Source: Gerris lacustris
Lineage: Eukaryota > Arthropoda > Insecta > Hemiptera > Gerridae
Direction: 5' to 3'
DNA: 64,000 bases
Assembly (NCBI GenBank): GCA_951217055.1
Contig: OX578279.1
Location: 76,089,631 to 76,153,630, forward strand
The translations under genes and the position numbers were made by a program. Shown here one piece after another: positions 33,508-44,842 of this stretch. The notes beneath the pieces are model-generated. The model made no database searches. It had not been told where the DNA came from and saw nothing but the letters and a program-made list of their open reading frames with translations. Positions within the stretch are counted from its first letter, which is position 1, and every line of letters starts with the position of its first letter.

Positions 33508-34092
33508 CTGCCAATTAGTGTGGCACATCGCTTCCTCGCATCATATCATGTACATTATTGTTATTAACATTAAAATTATTGTTATATTACTTTATTGTTA
33601 TATTGTTAATTGTGTAAAAACTATTAATATAGTTTTAGCGATTTTTAACACTTCATAGCGGTGTCGCTGTTGGCTTTACTAAAAAATTGTATTTGAAAAA
33701 AATGTTTGTCTCATTGAATAGATGAAGTTAGATTTTCTTCCCGACCTAAAATTCCAATTTTAAATTTGAAGTTCACGTTTACGCGAGCGTTGCTCGTGAA
33801 CGCTTGGACGGATAACGTTGTCCAACGAACTCGTCCTGGGCATTGGTAAAATGAACATCTCTACCAAATTTCATCAAAATCGGTCGACATTTATTTAAGT
33901 TATCGTCGCACGTTTCATAATTCGCGGACACACAGACCGACAGACAGACAGACAGACAGACACGAGACCAAAAATGTTCCCTGATGTCTGAAACAGATTT
34001 CTGTCTTGGAATTTTTAAAATCGGAGGCATAAAAGTTTTTCGTTTTCAAAAGTGAACACAATGCTTCCGTTACCTTCGGTAAGCTCGGAAGC
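33508..34092 (-). mobile_element. Rep-B copy with 8-bp target duplication
   Basis: The copy is complete from CTGCCAATTAGTGTGGCACA to GGTAAGCTCGGAAGC. The flanking octamers are identical: AAAATAGA at 33500-33507 and 34093-34100. This is the clearest evidence that the Rep-A/B family moves as a discrete element. It has no terminal inverted repeats and no ORF; the hairpin is at one end only. Confidence 0.8.
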
Positions 34093-34646
34093 AAAATAGA
34101 TTAATGAAAGTATACAAATATTTAGCAAAATATTGGAATTTATAATAATTATAAATAAATGGTAGAGCAACTTTTAAGAAAATAGTTACAGTAATCTAAC
34201 ATAACAAATTTGATATACTTTAATAACTAAAAGTTTAAATTATAATGAAATTAGAGAGGTAAGGTTTAATAAAAACAACATAGTTTATCCAACCAGTTTC
34301 GTAATAGTACATTACGCGTCTAGTGCGAAAAGTAGCATTTTGCATGCGAGTGTGGAGTTTGCCCCCGAGCGACAGCGAGGGTAGTAAAACCACACGAGTA
34401 AAGCAAAATGCAGTTTTCGCACGAGTTGCGTACCCTACTTTATCTACGATTGTGGATTTTAATAATAAATACAGAAAAAAAATGTAATAAACTTCCTGTA
34501 TGTATAAGTTCGTATATCTCTTTTGATAAAGATGACATTAATTCATTAGTTGTATTTTGTGCTGAGTTAATTATTTCGGGAGGAGTATATTATTCTCCTC
34601 ATTTTCGTCATAATCACTAAAAACTCGATATAAACAGTTACTTTAA

Positions 34647-35316
34647 CTAGGCATCGCGTGGCTCTATCATTGAAGCGAGCGTATAGTAATAAATATGTAT
34701 TGAATATTGAAAAAAATGATTATTGTGAATCATGATGAGTTGATAGATAATGGGTCTGGTAGTAGTGCAGCGGCTAGTAGTAAGGGAACCACCCCGCATT
34801 CTTACTATTCCACTAACCACACATCTCTATTTCAATATTTATAATTTGTATCTCTTTGCTACAAACAAACTACTGCATGTATCAAATTGAAATTTTGCAT
34901 GCCTGTTTCAATTGTGCATCAGATGGTGTCTATGAAGTTTTATTAAAATCGTTACGTTAGAACGTAAGATATCGGTAAAAAGGTTGTTTTCTCTATTTTA
35001 AACGTTTAGGCCCGCTTTAATAGTTTTAGCGATCTTTATTAATTCATAGCGGTGTCGCTGTTGGTTTTACTAAAAAATGTTATTTGAAAAAAATGTTCGT
35101 CTCATCGAATAGATGATGATAGAATCTTTTCCCGTCCTGAAATTCCAATTTAATTTTTGAACCTCTCGTTTACGCGAGCGTTGCGCGCGAACTCTTGGAC
35201 GGATCCCGCTTTCCAACGAACTTAGCCTGAGTATTAGTAAGAGGATCATGTATACCAAATTTCAACTAAATCGGTCAACTTTTACTCAAGTTATCGTCAC
35301 ACGCGTGAACGTTACT

Positions 35317-35376
<60 letters not shown>

Positions 35377-35423
35377 CGGAGCATATTTCGTTGAATGTAG
35401 GAAGCTCGCTACGCTCGCTTCAA
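34647..35423 (+). mobile_element. Rep-C element flanked by TTAA
   Basis: The 777-bp copy runs from CTAGGCATCGCGTGGCTCTA to CGCTACGCTCGCTTCAA and is flanked by TTAA on both sides (34643-34646 and 35424-35427). The uninterrupted Rep-G copy at 39541-39560 has a single TTAA at the same point, so it is a true empty site. TTAA duplication suggests mobilisation by a piggyBac-type transposase, although the ends do not look like canonical piggyBac termini. Confidence 0.8.
35317..35375. repeat. (GACA)n microsatellite within Rep-C
   Basis: About 14 GACA units; other Rep-C copies carry only a few units at the same position. Confidence 0.9.
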
Positions 35424-35612
35424 TTAAACAAACAGCAAATTAGTTTTGTTAAATGGAAACAAACTCGCTAATCGTGCGTTAAGGTGAAGAATTTTTCTTT
35501 TTTACCGCACTACGGCTGAAAAAAAGAGGAATTATGAAATGCGCATGCGCAATGAATACAAGTACGTAAAGAATCACTTTCTACGCATCTAAACAGATAT
35601 ACAATGTTTATA

Positions 35613-35654
35613 TTTCGTATATCAATCGTAGATAAAATATATTTACATCATCAG
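35613..35654 (-). ncRNA. Hammerhead-like motif at Rep-G end
   Basis: CUGAUGA lies at 35648-35654 and GAAA at 35613-35616 on the minus strand, separated by a long imperfect stem-loop that begins GUA and ends UAC. The GAAAUAUAAACA block that follows is shared by all Rep-G copies. Confidence 0.35.
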
Positions 35655-35659
35655 AGTAT

Positions 35660-36083
35660 GTAGCAGGTGTACGCATGAGGTCAATGAGAGCCGCATTCCG
35701 GCTTTTCGTGTATTATAAAGAGCCACTCTATAATTACACACAGTATTAAAAACACAAATTAAAATTTAATTTAATTAATAGATTTGCATATTCTAGACAA
35801 GTCTTAAGTGCTATGTAACGTATATGTAAAAGAAGATACAATTAAGAGAGAGACAATGCAAATAATTATTTTAAATGTTTAATAATTGAAATAAAATAAA
35901 CGTTGATCGAAGAATTTCAAAGAACGGTTAAATTTTAGAAATATTATGTAAAATGTGTTAAATACACCCGCAGCTATTCTGTGAGATGGTGATTGGTCAA
36001 CTGAGATCGATATTTTGACTTCATGAATTCACTGTGGAGTAATATATATATTTATAAGTTTTGCAGCACAACTACGTGTAAAG
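35660..36083. other. Intron sequence, nothing recognised
   Basis: No repeat or gene could be assigned. Confidence 0.5.
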
Positions 36084-36929
36084 TCTAGTTTGCACGGGTC
36101 GAGTAATTTAGTATTAGTCGAGACGGTCGAGTAATTTAGTATTAGTAGCCACGGTCGAGTAATTTAGTATTAGTAGCCACGGTCGAGTAATTTAGTATTA
36201 GTAGCCACGGTCGAGTAATTTAGTCAGTGTCGAGTATATAAATTCAGTAAAAAACAAAGTGTCCAAACGAGTCGAGTACTAAAGTAATTTAGTACTCGAC
36301 TCGTTTGGACACTTTGTTTTTTTACTAAATTTATATACTCGACACTAACTAAATAAAAATAATATCGGGTACGGGGTACCTCGATATGCTATGTGTCAAA
36401 AACCTATTTATACTTTCAGTATTATTAACTGTCAAAGTTTAAAAATTCAAAAATTTATAACTTCAAAATGGCGGCCAAAATCAAAATGAAATTTAGTGGG
36501 CTTGTTTGTCATACAGAGAGGTACATTCGTGCCAAATTTCAACACGATCAGGACCATTTTCGATTTATTACGATTTTTAAGATGTTTGCTGACTCAGCAA
36601 ACTGGGTTCAAGATGGCGGAAAAAGTTGATTTTCCGGGCGGCACAACTACAGGTTAGGACTGATTTTTCTGCCAAGTTTCAACTCTCTAGGTTAAATACC
36701 TTGGGCGCTACGATGATAACACACATACACACATACATACGTCACGCTGAAAACCACTCAGGAGGTCTTAAAAACACCTAAAACGGATAATTCCGTTGAA
36801 ATCTCGAAAAATAATTTTTTGGTGAAAACAATACTTTTCCTACTATTAGTAGTAAGGAAAAGTAAAAAGAGTAGTTTAGTAATAAACTATACTCTACTAA
36901 AATACTCGACCCGTGCAAACAAGGCTTTA
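36084..36929. mobile_element. Rep-F MITE with 28-bp tandem units, split by Rep-E
   Basis: The left end TCTAGTTTGCACGGGTCGAG is matched by the right end CTCGACCCGTGCAAACAAGG. Five 28-bp units starting GGTCGAGTAATTTAGTATTA lie at 36097, 36125, 36153, 36181 and 36209. An inverted pair (GTGTCCAAACGAGTCGAGTA and complement) follows at 36258-36315. The second half is interrupted by Rep-E sequence at about 36345-36870. Confidence 0.75.
36345..36870 (-). repeat. Rep-E copy inside Rep-F
   Basis: It begins with the complement of the CCCGATT tail (ATCGGGTACGGGGTACC) and ends with TACTTTTCCTACTATTAGTA. Compared with 59047-59893 it lacks the block before the tail. Confidence 0.75.
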
Positions 36930-36931
36930 AG

Positions 36932-37097
36932 CCTAGTTTGCACGGGTCGAGTAATTTAGTATTAGTCGAGACGGTCGAGTAATTTAGTTAGTGTCAAGTA
37001 TATAAATTTAGTAAAAACCAAAGTGTCCAAACGAGACGAGTACTAAATTACTAAACTACTCTACTAAAATACTCGACCTGTGCAAACTAGGCTTAAG
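36932..37097. mobile_element. Rep-F MITE, compact copy
   Basis: A complete 166-bp copy runs from AGCCTAGTTTGCACGGGTCG to GACCTGTGCAAACTAGGCTT. It has one GGTCGAGTAATTTAG unit plus the first, so it lacks the tandem expansion of its neighbour. The two lie back to back. Confidence 0.8.
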
Positions 37098-37300
37098 GAC
37101 TGATTTTTGTACCAAGTTTCAACTCTCTAGCTTAAAAACTGTGCGAGTCATGCTTGACATAGACGCACAGACAGACTGACATTTAACTCAAAACCACTCA
37201 AATCGCCTTAAAAACACCCAAAACGGATAATTCCGTTGAAATCTCGGTTTCAAATTTTTTGGGAGAAAACAATACTTTTTCTATATATCTTCGGAGGTGT
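37098..37300 (-). repeat. Rep-E fragment
   Basis: AAGTTTCAACTCTCTAGC, AACACCCAAAACGGATAATT and GAGAAAACAATAC are the complement of the Rep-E head region. Confidence 0.65.
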
Positions 37301-38440
37301 AAAAATAATTGTCATCGAAGATTGTTATTATAGTAAGTAGAAAACAGTACAACGACCTGCTAATGATTACATGATTGGATTATTCCCCTTCTATTTTATT
37401 TTATTTCCAATTCTATTTTAAGTTCAAAAATAGAGTTATGATAGAAATGTTCCCCCTTCGTCTTTAATTATAATTTAATGATAAGAAAGTATTTCTGATA
37501 CTATTACAAAGATGGTACACCACTTATATCAGACGACCGTCATGACTTTATTCTACTATTTTGTTGATAAGTTTGAAAAATAAAATTTCAATAAACAAAA
37601 TTGTTATTTATTTATAATTAGAAGGAAACATCAGAGCCTTTTTGTGTAGTCAATTTGTGAATTTCTTTACAAGTAAAAGCTCTTATTGTTAAAAGTCAAA
37701 AAATAGAAATAGCCAATAGAGACTGTTATTGTACCGTTTATAAACATCTTGGTCTTATTTATAGTGTTTAAGGATAGGCTCTAATTATTTCCTCAAGAAA
37801 ATATGGAGTTTTAGAGATCAGTAAAATTGCTGCAATTGATGCCAAACTATTCGAATGCCATTATGAAGCTGGATCGTTCCATAAACTTGGGATTATTAAT
37901 AGCGCAAGTGTTTTTGACTTTTCCTTATACATTAGGGTCATTTATTAATAAGCAATCAATACTTACAGGATTGTTTTGTTTTTATTTCTTCTTCTTTTTC
38001 TTTATTTCTTCAAATTTTTGTTATGTAATCGATATCAGAACAAATCTATATTTGAGAACGGACTTTAGATGAATATATATGAGGAAATATTGTTTGACAG
38101 TTTCTTTAATCGTGATATCTTTTCATGTTTAAAAAAGCAAAATAGTAAATATTAAATATGAACAGTTTCGATCTCTTTTGTTTGCTATTATCAGTTGGCG
38201 ATATTATGTCTTATATATAACTTCTAACAAATTTTCAGCCATCTAACATCTAACGTATAAAAAATCTCTAAGAGCAATGTTAATTAGTTTCTTGTTTTTT
38301 TTAAAAAAAAAATCGGTCCGAGACAACTCAGACAAACTTTCTCATATACGAGTTCGTAATTATTTAGCCCAGTGTTTTCCATTTATTAGTTTTTGTATGT
38401 ACATTTAATTATTATTGAAAATTTTACCAAAATGTTTCAT
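37301..38440. other. Intron sequence, nothing recognised
   Basis: No repeat or gene could be assigned over this 1.1-kb stretch. Confidence 0.5.
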
Positions 38441-38445
38441 AAAAA

Positions 38446-38490
38446 TAACATCTCCTGGGCGAGGAATCGAACCCGGGCTCCGTCCGCATT
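38446..38490 (-). repeat. tRNA-like 3' half (B-box remnant)
   Basis: The minus strand has CCCGGGTTCGATTCCTCG, a perfect B box in a T-arm-like setting, but there is no matching 5' half. It is probably a SINE or tRNA pseudogene remnant. Confidence 0.45.
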
Positions 38491-38499
38491 TTAAGATTT

Positions 38500-38936
38500 T
38501 TTCTCAGGTACTAGATTTTTCCCGGGAAAATAGCTTATATGGTTAGATTAGTATTTAAATGGGGATTCGTATTTATGGGGAGGGGGGGATTTAGAATTTT
38601 TAATCAAAATCGTCGAAACCGACGATTTTTTTTTTTTTTTTCGAGAAATAATTTTTTCACGTTTTTTCAGAGTTTTTGGGGGGTAGCGCCCCCGAATTTG
38701 GAGCAAAATTCGTTTCTAGATTTCGCCTCGAGGTATGATTTTTCTGAACATGTATGCCAAATTTCGTCAAAATCGGTCCAGTAGCTTAGGCTCCAAGCTT
38801 CTGCACAGACAGACAGACATTTTTTAAAAAACCACTTTTTTGGACTCAAGTGACCTCAAAACGTGTAAATCCATCAAAATCTCAAAATCGAATTTTCGCG
38901 CCATCACAATACTTTCTCTTTATATGAGAAAGTAAA
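38500..38936 (+). repeat. Rep-N dispersed repeat
   Basis: Landmarks are AGTTTTTGGGGGGTAGCGCC, GCCAAATTTCGTCAAAATCG, a CAGACAGACAGACA run and the end CTTTATATGAGAAAGTAAA. A diverged fragment lies near 26030-26135. Confidence 0.55.
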
Positions 38937-39329
38937 AAAGCCGGTTTCTACTTACGGACTACTTTAGTTTTTCATCATCAGAGAACTGCTGGCGTAGCTA
39001 ACTTCTTATATTCCAACAAAGTATTCATCGTGGCTTCCTGTCTGTCAGTAATGTTTAAGGTATATTCACACCTAAGGCCACGGCCAGGTCACGGTCCAAC
39101 CCATTCCCACTGTCCGTCAGTCAAAGACAGAATTTCCTTTCGTCAACATTATGGTCTATAGGTACCGCTGTAATGTCTCTTAAAAAATTTACCCTATGTA
39201 AAATAGCGTAACTTTTAGAGGAGAACGAAGAAGGTAAGCCTTGGTGGCCATGCATTTTTTGGGTATATAATGTTTAATTCTAAATTATGATTTGAATTGT
39301 ATAATTCGATGATACTTCATTCAAATAAT

Positions 39330-39920
39330 ATTTTATCTACGATTGATACGAAATATAAACATTATATCTTTGTTTAGATGTGTAGAAAGTGATATATTTA
39401 CGTACTTGTATTCATTGCGCATGCGCGTCTCATAGTTCTGAAGAATTCCTCTTCTTTACCACGCTAGCGCGGTAAAGAAAAGGAATTCTTTAGCTTTACG
39501 CACGATTAGCGAGTTTGTTTACATTTAACAGAAGTAATTTGCTGTTCTTTTATTAAAGTAACTGTTTATATCGAGTTTTTAGTGAAAAACAATGAGTGAA
39601 TCAAGTGACTTTGACGAAAATGTGGAGAATAATACTCCTCCAGAAATAATTAATTCGCCAAAAAATACAACTCAAGAATTAATGCCATCTTTATCAAGAG
39701 AGAGATACGAATTTTCATGCAGTAAGTTTATTTTTTTCTGTATTTATTATTTAAATCTTAACAATCGTAGATTAAGTACGGTACGCAACTCGTGCGAAAA
39801 CGGCATTTTGCATTGCTCGTGTGGTTTTACTACCCTCGCTGTCGCTCGGGTGCAAACTCCACACTCGCATGCAAAATACTACTTTCCGCACTCGACGCGT
39901 AATGTACTATTCATGTACAT
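39330..39920 (+). repeat. Rep-G copy, plus, uninterrupted
   Basis: It starts TTTTATCTACGATTGATACG. A strong palindrome lies at 39441-39491 (GAATTCCTCTTCTTTACC and its near-complement around GCTAGCGC). It ends GACGCGTAATGTACTATT. The same sequence recurs at 62938-63515 and, inverted, at 34300-35655. The open frame starting at 39592 is frameshifted in the copy at 63194, so coding is not supported. Confidence 0.8.
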
Positions 39921-40009
39921 AAGATCATTACTTCAACAAGAACAACTAATAAACTACCAATTAAACCACGAGATCTAACGTGAACTAGTTCACTTATCGT
40001 TCGCTCAGA

Positions 40010-40145
40010 ACAACATGTACGCCCCTGAAGATGATCCCAACATAGAAGGCGTTGGAAAACACTCCGAACATGACTTATTTACCAGCAGAAGACCTAGAAA
40101 TCCATGATAACATCAAACGGGGAAGCCTACGCATTAAGATAACTA
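40010..40145 (+). repeat. Degenerate hammerhead-family fragment
   Basis: ACAACATGTACGCCCCTGAA, CTGAAGA (40025-40031), ATCCCAACAT and GGGGAAGCCTACGC align with the fragment at 28720-28860. Stem II and the GAAA placement are decayed. Confidence 0.4.
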
Positions 40146-40940
40146 AAATAATCATAATAATCCTTCTGGTGAATCTGATTACATGCTACATGCATTTATG
40201 AACAATATAGATGGTACTGAGAAAGGAACAATCGTTAAGGATCAACAGGTAACTTTGATCTTAGTATTCATGAACAACTGACATGGAGATTACTATAAAC
40301 CAGCAACTGGGGAATTACGATAAGATGATTTAATAACTCAGAACTCTTAGCTCTTTAGCTTTTTTAAGCACTTTTTAATAATGCCTACTAATTTCACACT
40401 CGGCCCATTACAGTGCGGATAATGCGGGGACTTGACGTGAATATTTTAAAACCGCATTGCTTCCCGAATTCTCAGAACTCAAAGCTATTAAAAGAATATT
40501 ATCTCCCACTGTCACGTAAGCCTACAACATTAATATAAACACTCAATTCATATTAGTCGAGAAAAAAAGAAGGGGAGGTTGCAAATTTTATTCGCCATTG
40601 GTGGACGATGAAACTAGATTCACCAATACTTCCGTATGTCCATTTAATTATTTTATTGATACTATTAACAACGATTCTATAACAGTAATGGATACCTACT
40701 GCAGAAAAGCGGTAATATTTGCTAAAAAACTTGGCTGTTTGCCTAAGATAAGACAATCAATTAATTTAAGATGTTTTATTTTTTATTTATTGTTAGTATA
40801 ACTTAATAGAATAAAATAAACAACAAGACAAACAATGTAAAAAGAAGGGCGCAAAAACAAACAAAAAAAAAAAAAATACACTTAAAAGCAATTGCAATAA
40901 AAACATTTTTTTAGAAAAGAGGTGAACCGATGGTTGACTG
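40146..40940. other. Unassigned sequence inside the insertion
   Basis: The 40598-40801 frame is open on the plus strand but is not recognisable and is probably fortuitous. Confidence 0.4.
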
Positions 40941-41335
40941 ACCATCATATGACCCATCACACTACGGTCACGGTCCGCATAGCGCAAGATTCGGTCAAGA
41001 GGAAAGTAACCCTGATCGGACCGAACCCTGTGCGTAACCGTACCGTTAGCGAAGGTGTGAATCCCAAATAAAAACAGAAAAGGAATCTTGACCGGACCGA
41101 ACCGTGATCAGGCCAGTCCATGATCGTATAAGTGTGAATCCACGATTACGCGTCCGTTGATAACTTGAGCATATGTTGAGCCATTTAGTTGGTTTGGTAT
41201 ACGTGTTCCTTTAAACAATTCTCAGTCTGAGTTTGTTGGACAGCGTTAACCGTCTAAGCGTTTGCATGAAAGATAAAAATTGGAATTTTAGGGTGTTCTA
41301 TCTTTATCTATTCCATTTCGAACATTTTTAATATT

Positions 41336-42849
41336 TTATCATATAATTGTGGGGAAGACCTTGTTTTAAACAACTAAAAAAACAATATTTACTCGCTAAG
41401 TACAACGACCAATAGACTAATAATGTAAACAACTGAAAATAACATTTTTAATCAAACTGATCTTTTAGAATATTTAATCTTTCTACGCATAACAACTCAT
41501 TACTGCACCATCTAATAAAATCTTTATTTATTTAGACATCTTACTACCTCCATTCATATATCAATAATTATAGATAATTTAAATGTGCTGAACAGACTGA
41601 CTTCCACAGCACAGGGCATCCACCCTCTAGTGGAAGTTATTATTCCTAAATGTAAAGAATACAAAAGATTGTAATTTATGATAAATAAAGGAAATTATTA
41701 TTTAAAAAAAAAAAAAAAAAAAAATAGCATCAAAAAAAAAAGCAAAGAAAAAAATTTTTTATCAAATTCTTTATTGGCATAAGTAACAAAAAAAATATTT
41801 GTGTTTACCGGAGCCATAATGTACTAAATTTATACTGTGATAAATGATTTTAGTTAGGTACTGAAACATATTAATCATTATATTATGTAATATTTATAAA
41901 CAAACTTTCTATAATATATTTTTGCTGTAATTGTCCATGTTTTCTGCTCTCTTTAAGTTCTATTGTCTCGAAACATACATTTGTTTATAACATCTTATTA
42001 TGTATTATTGGTAATTTAATAAACTACATTTACGGAAATAACCAGTTTTCATAACGAGAAACATTTTATTTTACTGTTTCGAGAAAAATTTTGGGATAAA
42101 AATTGTTGACCGATTTGCCTCGAGGCGTTTAGCGTTTACAACATTTTTTTTTTTTTTTTTTTTTTTTCTTTTTTCTTTTTTCTTTTTCTGGAATTGAATT
42201 CTTTTAGTTTTTATAATTTTTTACTGTTATAGTTATGAAGTGTTACTATTCCGTTTTGAGATCGAAGCAAAGGAAGCATGTTTGTTGAATTGACGTTGAA
42301 GCATGTTTAGCCGAGTTTAGAGTGTTGGAATGTTCTCAACTAGGTTGTGGTTTTATGAGGGTAATATGTTCGTGGCTGTGATTCCCAGAGGAGTTGGAAC
42401 ATGTGTCTTCTAACATTGCCAGCTCTGTTGCTTGAGATTAGTAGCAACATGCCCGCCATGTTCACGCCTCCTTAACATCCTGTAGATGTAGATAACCGTC
42501 TGCTCACATGTTTACAGCTTAACACTTCATTTATAACTGCATCGCTGATTATTTCCTTTTGCTGAATTTTCTAATTCCATTCCTTAAACACCTTCATGAT
42601 TTATGATATGAGTTATGAAATAAAATTAACTGGATTTCAGTCATGTGATAGCATTTTGCAGTATCTTTTTTTCGTCTGGTTATATTTTATTTCAGGAAAA
42701 TCCTTTTACTATTAATAACTTCAGTGAAATAATATATTTACATCAATTTATAAATCAAGTAGTGTAGTTTTTACGTGTTACAAATTATCCACATTTCTTA
42801 AGTAGGGAACCGGACCATTCCCTACCTAACCGCCCTAATCCATTTAAAA
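41336..42849. other. AT-rich intron, nothing recognised
   Basis: Poly(A) and poly(T) runs lie at about 41702-41724 and 42147-42168. No gene or family was assigned. Confidence 0.5.
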
Positions 42850-43375
42850 TATTATAAAATATATCACTTCACTACACAAAAACTTCTGCTTGTATGAAGT
42901 TTAAATTTTACATGCCTGTTTCAATTGTACTTTAGACGATGTGTATGGAATTTTATTTAAATCGTTACGTTAGAACGTAAGATATCGGAAAAAACGTTGT
43001 TTTCTCTATTTTAAATGTTTAGCTCTGCTTTAATCAATTTAGCGATCTTTAACTCTTCATAGCGGAGTCGGTGTTTTACTAAAAAAAAATATATTTATAT
43101 TTATAAAAGTTGTTTGTCTCATTTCATAGATGAAGGAAGAATTTATTCCCGTCCTAAAATTCCAATTTTACATTTGACGCTTACGTTTACGCCAGCGTTG
43201 CGTGCGAACGCTTGAGCGGATAACGTTGACCAACGAACTCTTCTTGGACATTGGTAAAATGAACATGTGTACCAAATTTCAATTAAATCGGTCAACTTTT
43301 ACTCAAGTTATCGTCATCGGTCGATTTTGTGTCTGTTGGTTTTGTGGCGGCTCCAGATGCTGTAACCTGCCAAAC
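42850..43375 (+). repeat. Rep-M copy, plus, 3' truncated
   Basis: TTTCAATTGTACTTTAGACG, ATCGTTACGTTAGAACGT and CAAGTTATCGTCATCGGTCG match 30216-30775. It ends near 43375 and is followed at once by a Rep-A fragment. Confidence 0.75.
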
Positions 43376-43404
43376 CTTCTTTCCAAAATCAGAGGAGTAC
43401 TTTT

Positions 43405-43741
43405 GAAGATGTAGATGTAAATAAAAGTTTGTTTCTGCGCAAGTGTTGCAAGAGTAACAAATGTTATCAAAGCGCTAGGGAAAAAAATGATCGTAGAAGT
43501 TTGATACTTATATGGGACCAACCATGGGCTAATTATATCCTACCATCCAAATTTCATTATAATGGAACAAGTAGTTTTTAAGGAATGTTGGTTTGCAAAA
43601 ATTGACAGACACTCGCGAGATCAAAAAGATTTCCTGATATCTGAAATGGATTTCTGTCTTGGAATTTTTGAATTCGATGGCATAGAAAATGTTACGTCCT
43701 ATACAGAAAAGCTTCCGATACCTTCGGCAAGCTCGGAAGCA
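43405..43741 (-). repeat. Rep-A fragment, minus (5' part)
   Basis: It begins within the Rep-A interior (AGTACTTTTGAAGATGTAGA) and finishes with the hairpin TTCCGATACCTTCGGCAAGC. This Rep-M/Rep-A junction mirrors the one at 30215. Confidence 0.75.
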
Positions 43742-44111
43742 TAAAATATAAAAAGGTTTAAAAATTATTATATTTATTAAATGAGTGTATAAATTTGCAG
43801 TCTTCAAAAAATCTAACCTTGTTTGTTTACATTGAACAAATTAAAATTAGTTTACTTTCCTCTTTCTATCCGCTTCTAGAACCATTCGGAATCTCCAAAG
43901 TTTGAGCCAAATTTTCTTTCACTTAGCTCTCTCTCTCTTTTATGCTTTTGTGCTTTAATGACGGCTTTTCAAACTCTAACTTTATGTTTTTTTCCTCTCA
44001 ATTTTCTCCTAAATCTCATTCCTGCCTTTTCTTTATGCTTTTTAGCAGTGAAGATATGATGTACAGCCGTAGATCCGGATCGAACGGGGGAAAAAATAAA
44101 ATAAATAAATA
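43742..44111. other. Intron sequence, nothing recognised
   Basis: No repeat or gene could be assigned. Confidence 0.5.
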
Positions 44112-44395
44112 AAATAATCCTACCGCGGGGTTCCGCAAGCTTAGCGAATTCCCATTGGAAATTTGTAGTTCAATGTTGTGCAGTTTAAACTTATTTCAAA
44201 CTACTACGATTATGTTTAACTAAGCAATATTCTAAAAACCCTAATCCAACTAAAATATTTCTTTTAAATTTTCTTAACTTACACACAATGGTAGTAGTTA
44301 TGAAGGTAGTTTAATTTTAAACAACACGGCATTGAACTAAAAATTTCCAATGGAAATTCGCTCGGCTTGCGGAACCCCGCGGTAGGATTATTTTT
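44112..44395. mobile_element. Foldback MITE, about 80-bp arms
   Basis: The left arm AATAATCCTACCGCGGGGTT (44114) and right arm AACCCCGCGGTAGGATTATT (44374-44393) are complementary. Pairing continues through GAATTCCCATTGGAAATTTG and beyond. The interior is non-coding. Confidence 0.75.
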
Positions 44396-44699
44396 ATATT
44401 CAGCGCCATAGAAAAGATATAGAACGATACCCCTGTTGCAATTAGGTAATATATGTGATTTGCCCACTCCTATCTCTCAAATGCCGCTATTTATAGGTTA
44501 AGGGTTATTCGAATCGCTACTGTATCTCATTTTTTGGATTCAGGACCTCCAAAACATACAAAAATTTATTTTGTTTAATCTTTGCTGACTCATCAGGACG
44601 GGTTAATGACGTCATAAATATCCCATTTTCAATAGGGATCCTCATTTCAACGAGAGCTTAATTTTTCGGCCCGTTTCATTTTGATACCTCAATTCGTTG

Positions 44700-44723
44700 T
44701 TATGTGTATGTGTATGTGTGTGT

Positions 44724-44781
<58 letters not shown>

Positions 44782-44785
44782 CAAA

Positions 44786-44842
<57 letters not shown>

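Larger units (their letters stand above)
34300..35655 (-). repeat. Rep-G copy, minus, split by Rep-C
   Basis: Positions 34300-34646 and 35428-35655 are together the complement of the uninterrupted plus copy at 39330-39920. Landmarks are the TACATTACGCGTC end, CACACTCGCATGC complement, GCGCATGCGC and a decayed palindrome near 35490-35530. Confidence 0.8.
39058..41146. mobile_element. Possible PIF/Harbinger-type element, TTA flanks
   Basis: The ends AGGTATATTCACACCTA and the complement of TAAGTGTGAATCCACGA share the TTCACAC core. Both flanks are TTA (39055-39057 and 41147-41149). Inner regions carry repeated CGGTCC/GGACCG motifs. It holds a Rep-G copy and unassigned sequence; no transposase was recognised. 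The end match is short, so the class is tentative. Confidence 0.5.
38990..41335 (-). repeat. Rep-C remnant, split by a TTA-flanked insertion
   Basis: The left part to 39057 carries the TTCCAACAAAGTATTCATCG and CTGTCTGTCAGTAATG blocks. The right part from 41147 carries AACTTGAGCATATGTTGAGC and GTTTGTTGGACAGCGTTAAC. Together they reconstitute one decayed Rep-C half. Confidence 0.65.

Noticed and set aside
38975..39000. Hammerhead-like CTGATGATG on the minus strand near 38985
   Set aside because: No GAAA follows a pairable stem within a reasonable distance.
39592..39978. 128-codon ORF starting MSESSDFDENVENN
   Set aside because: It lies in the Rep-G repeat. The other copy at 63194 is frameshifted, and the frame continues into unrelated repeat sequence. 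No domain is recognisable.
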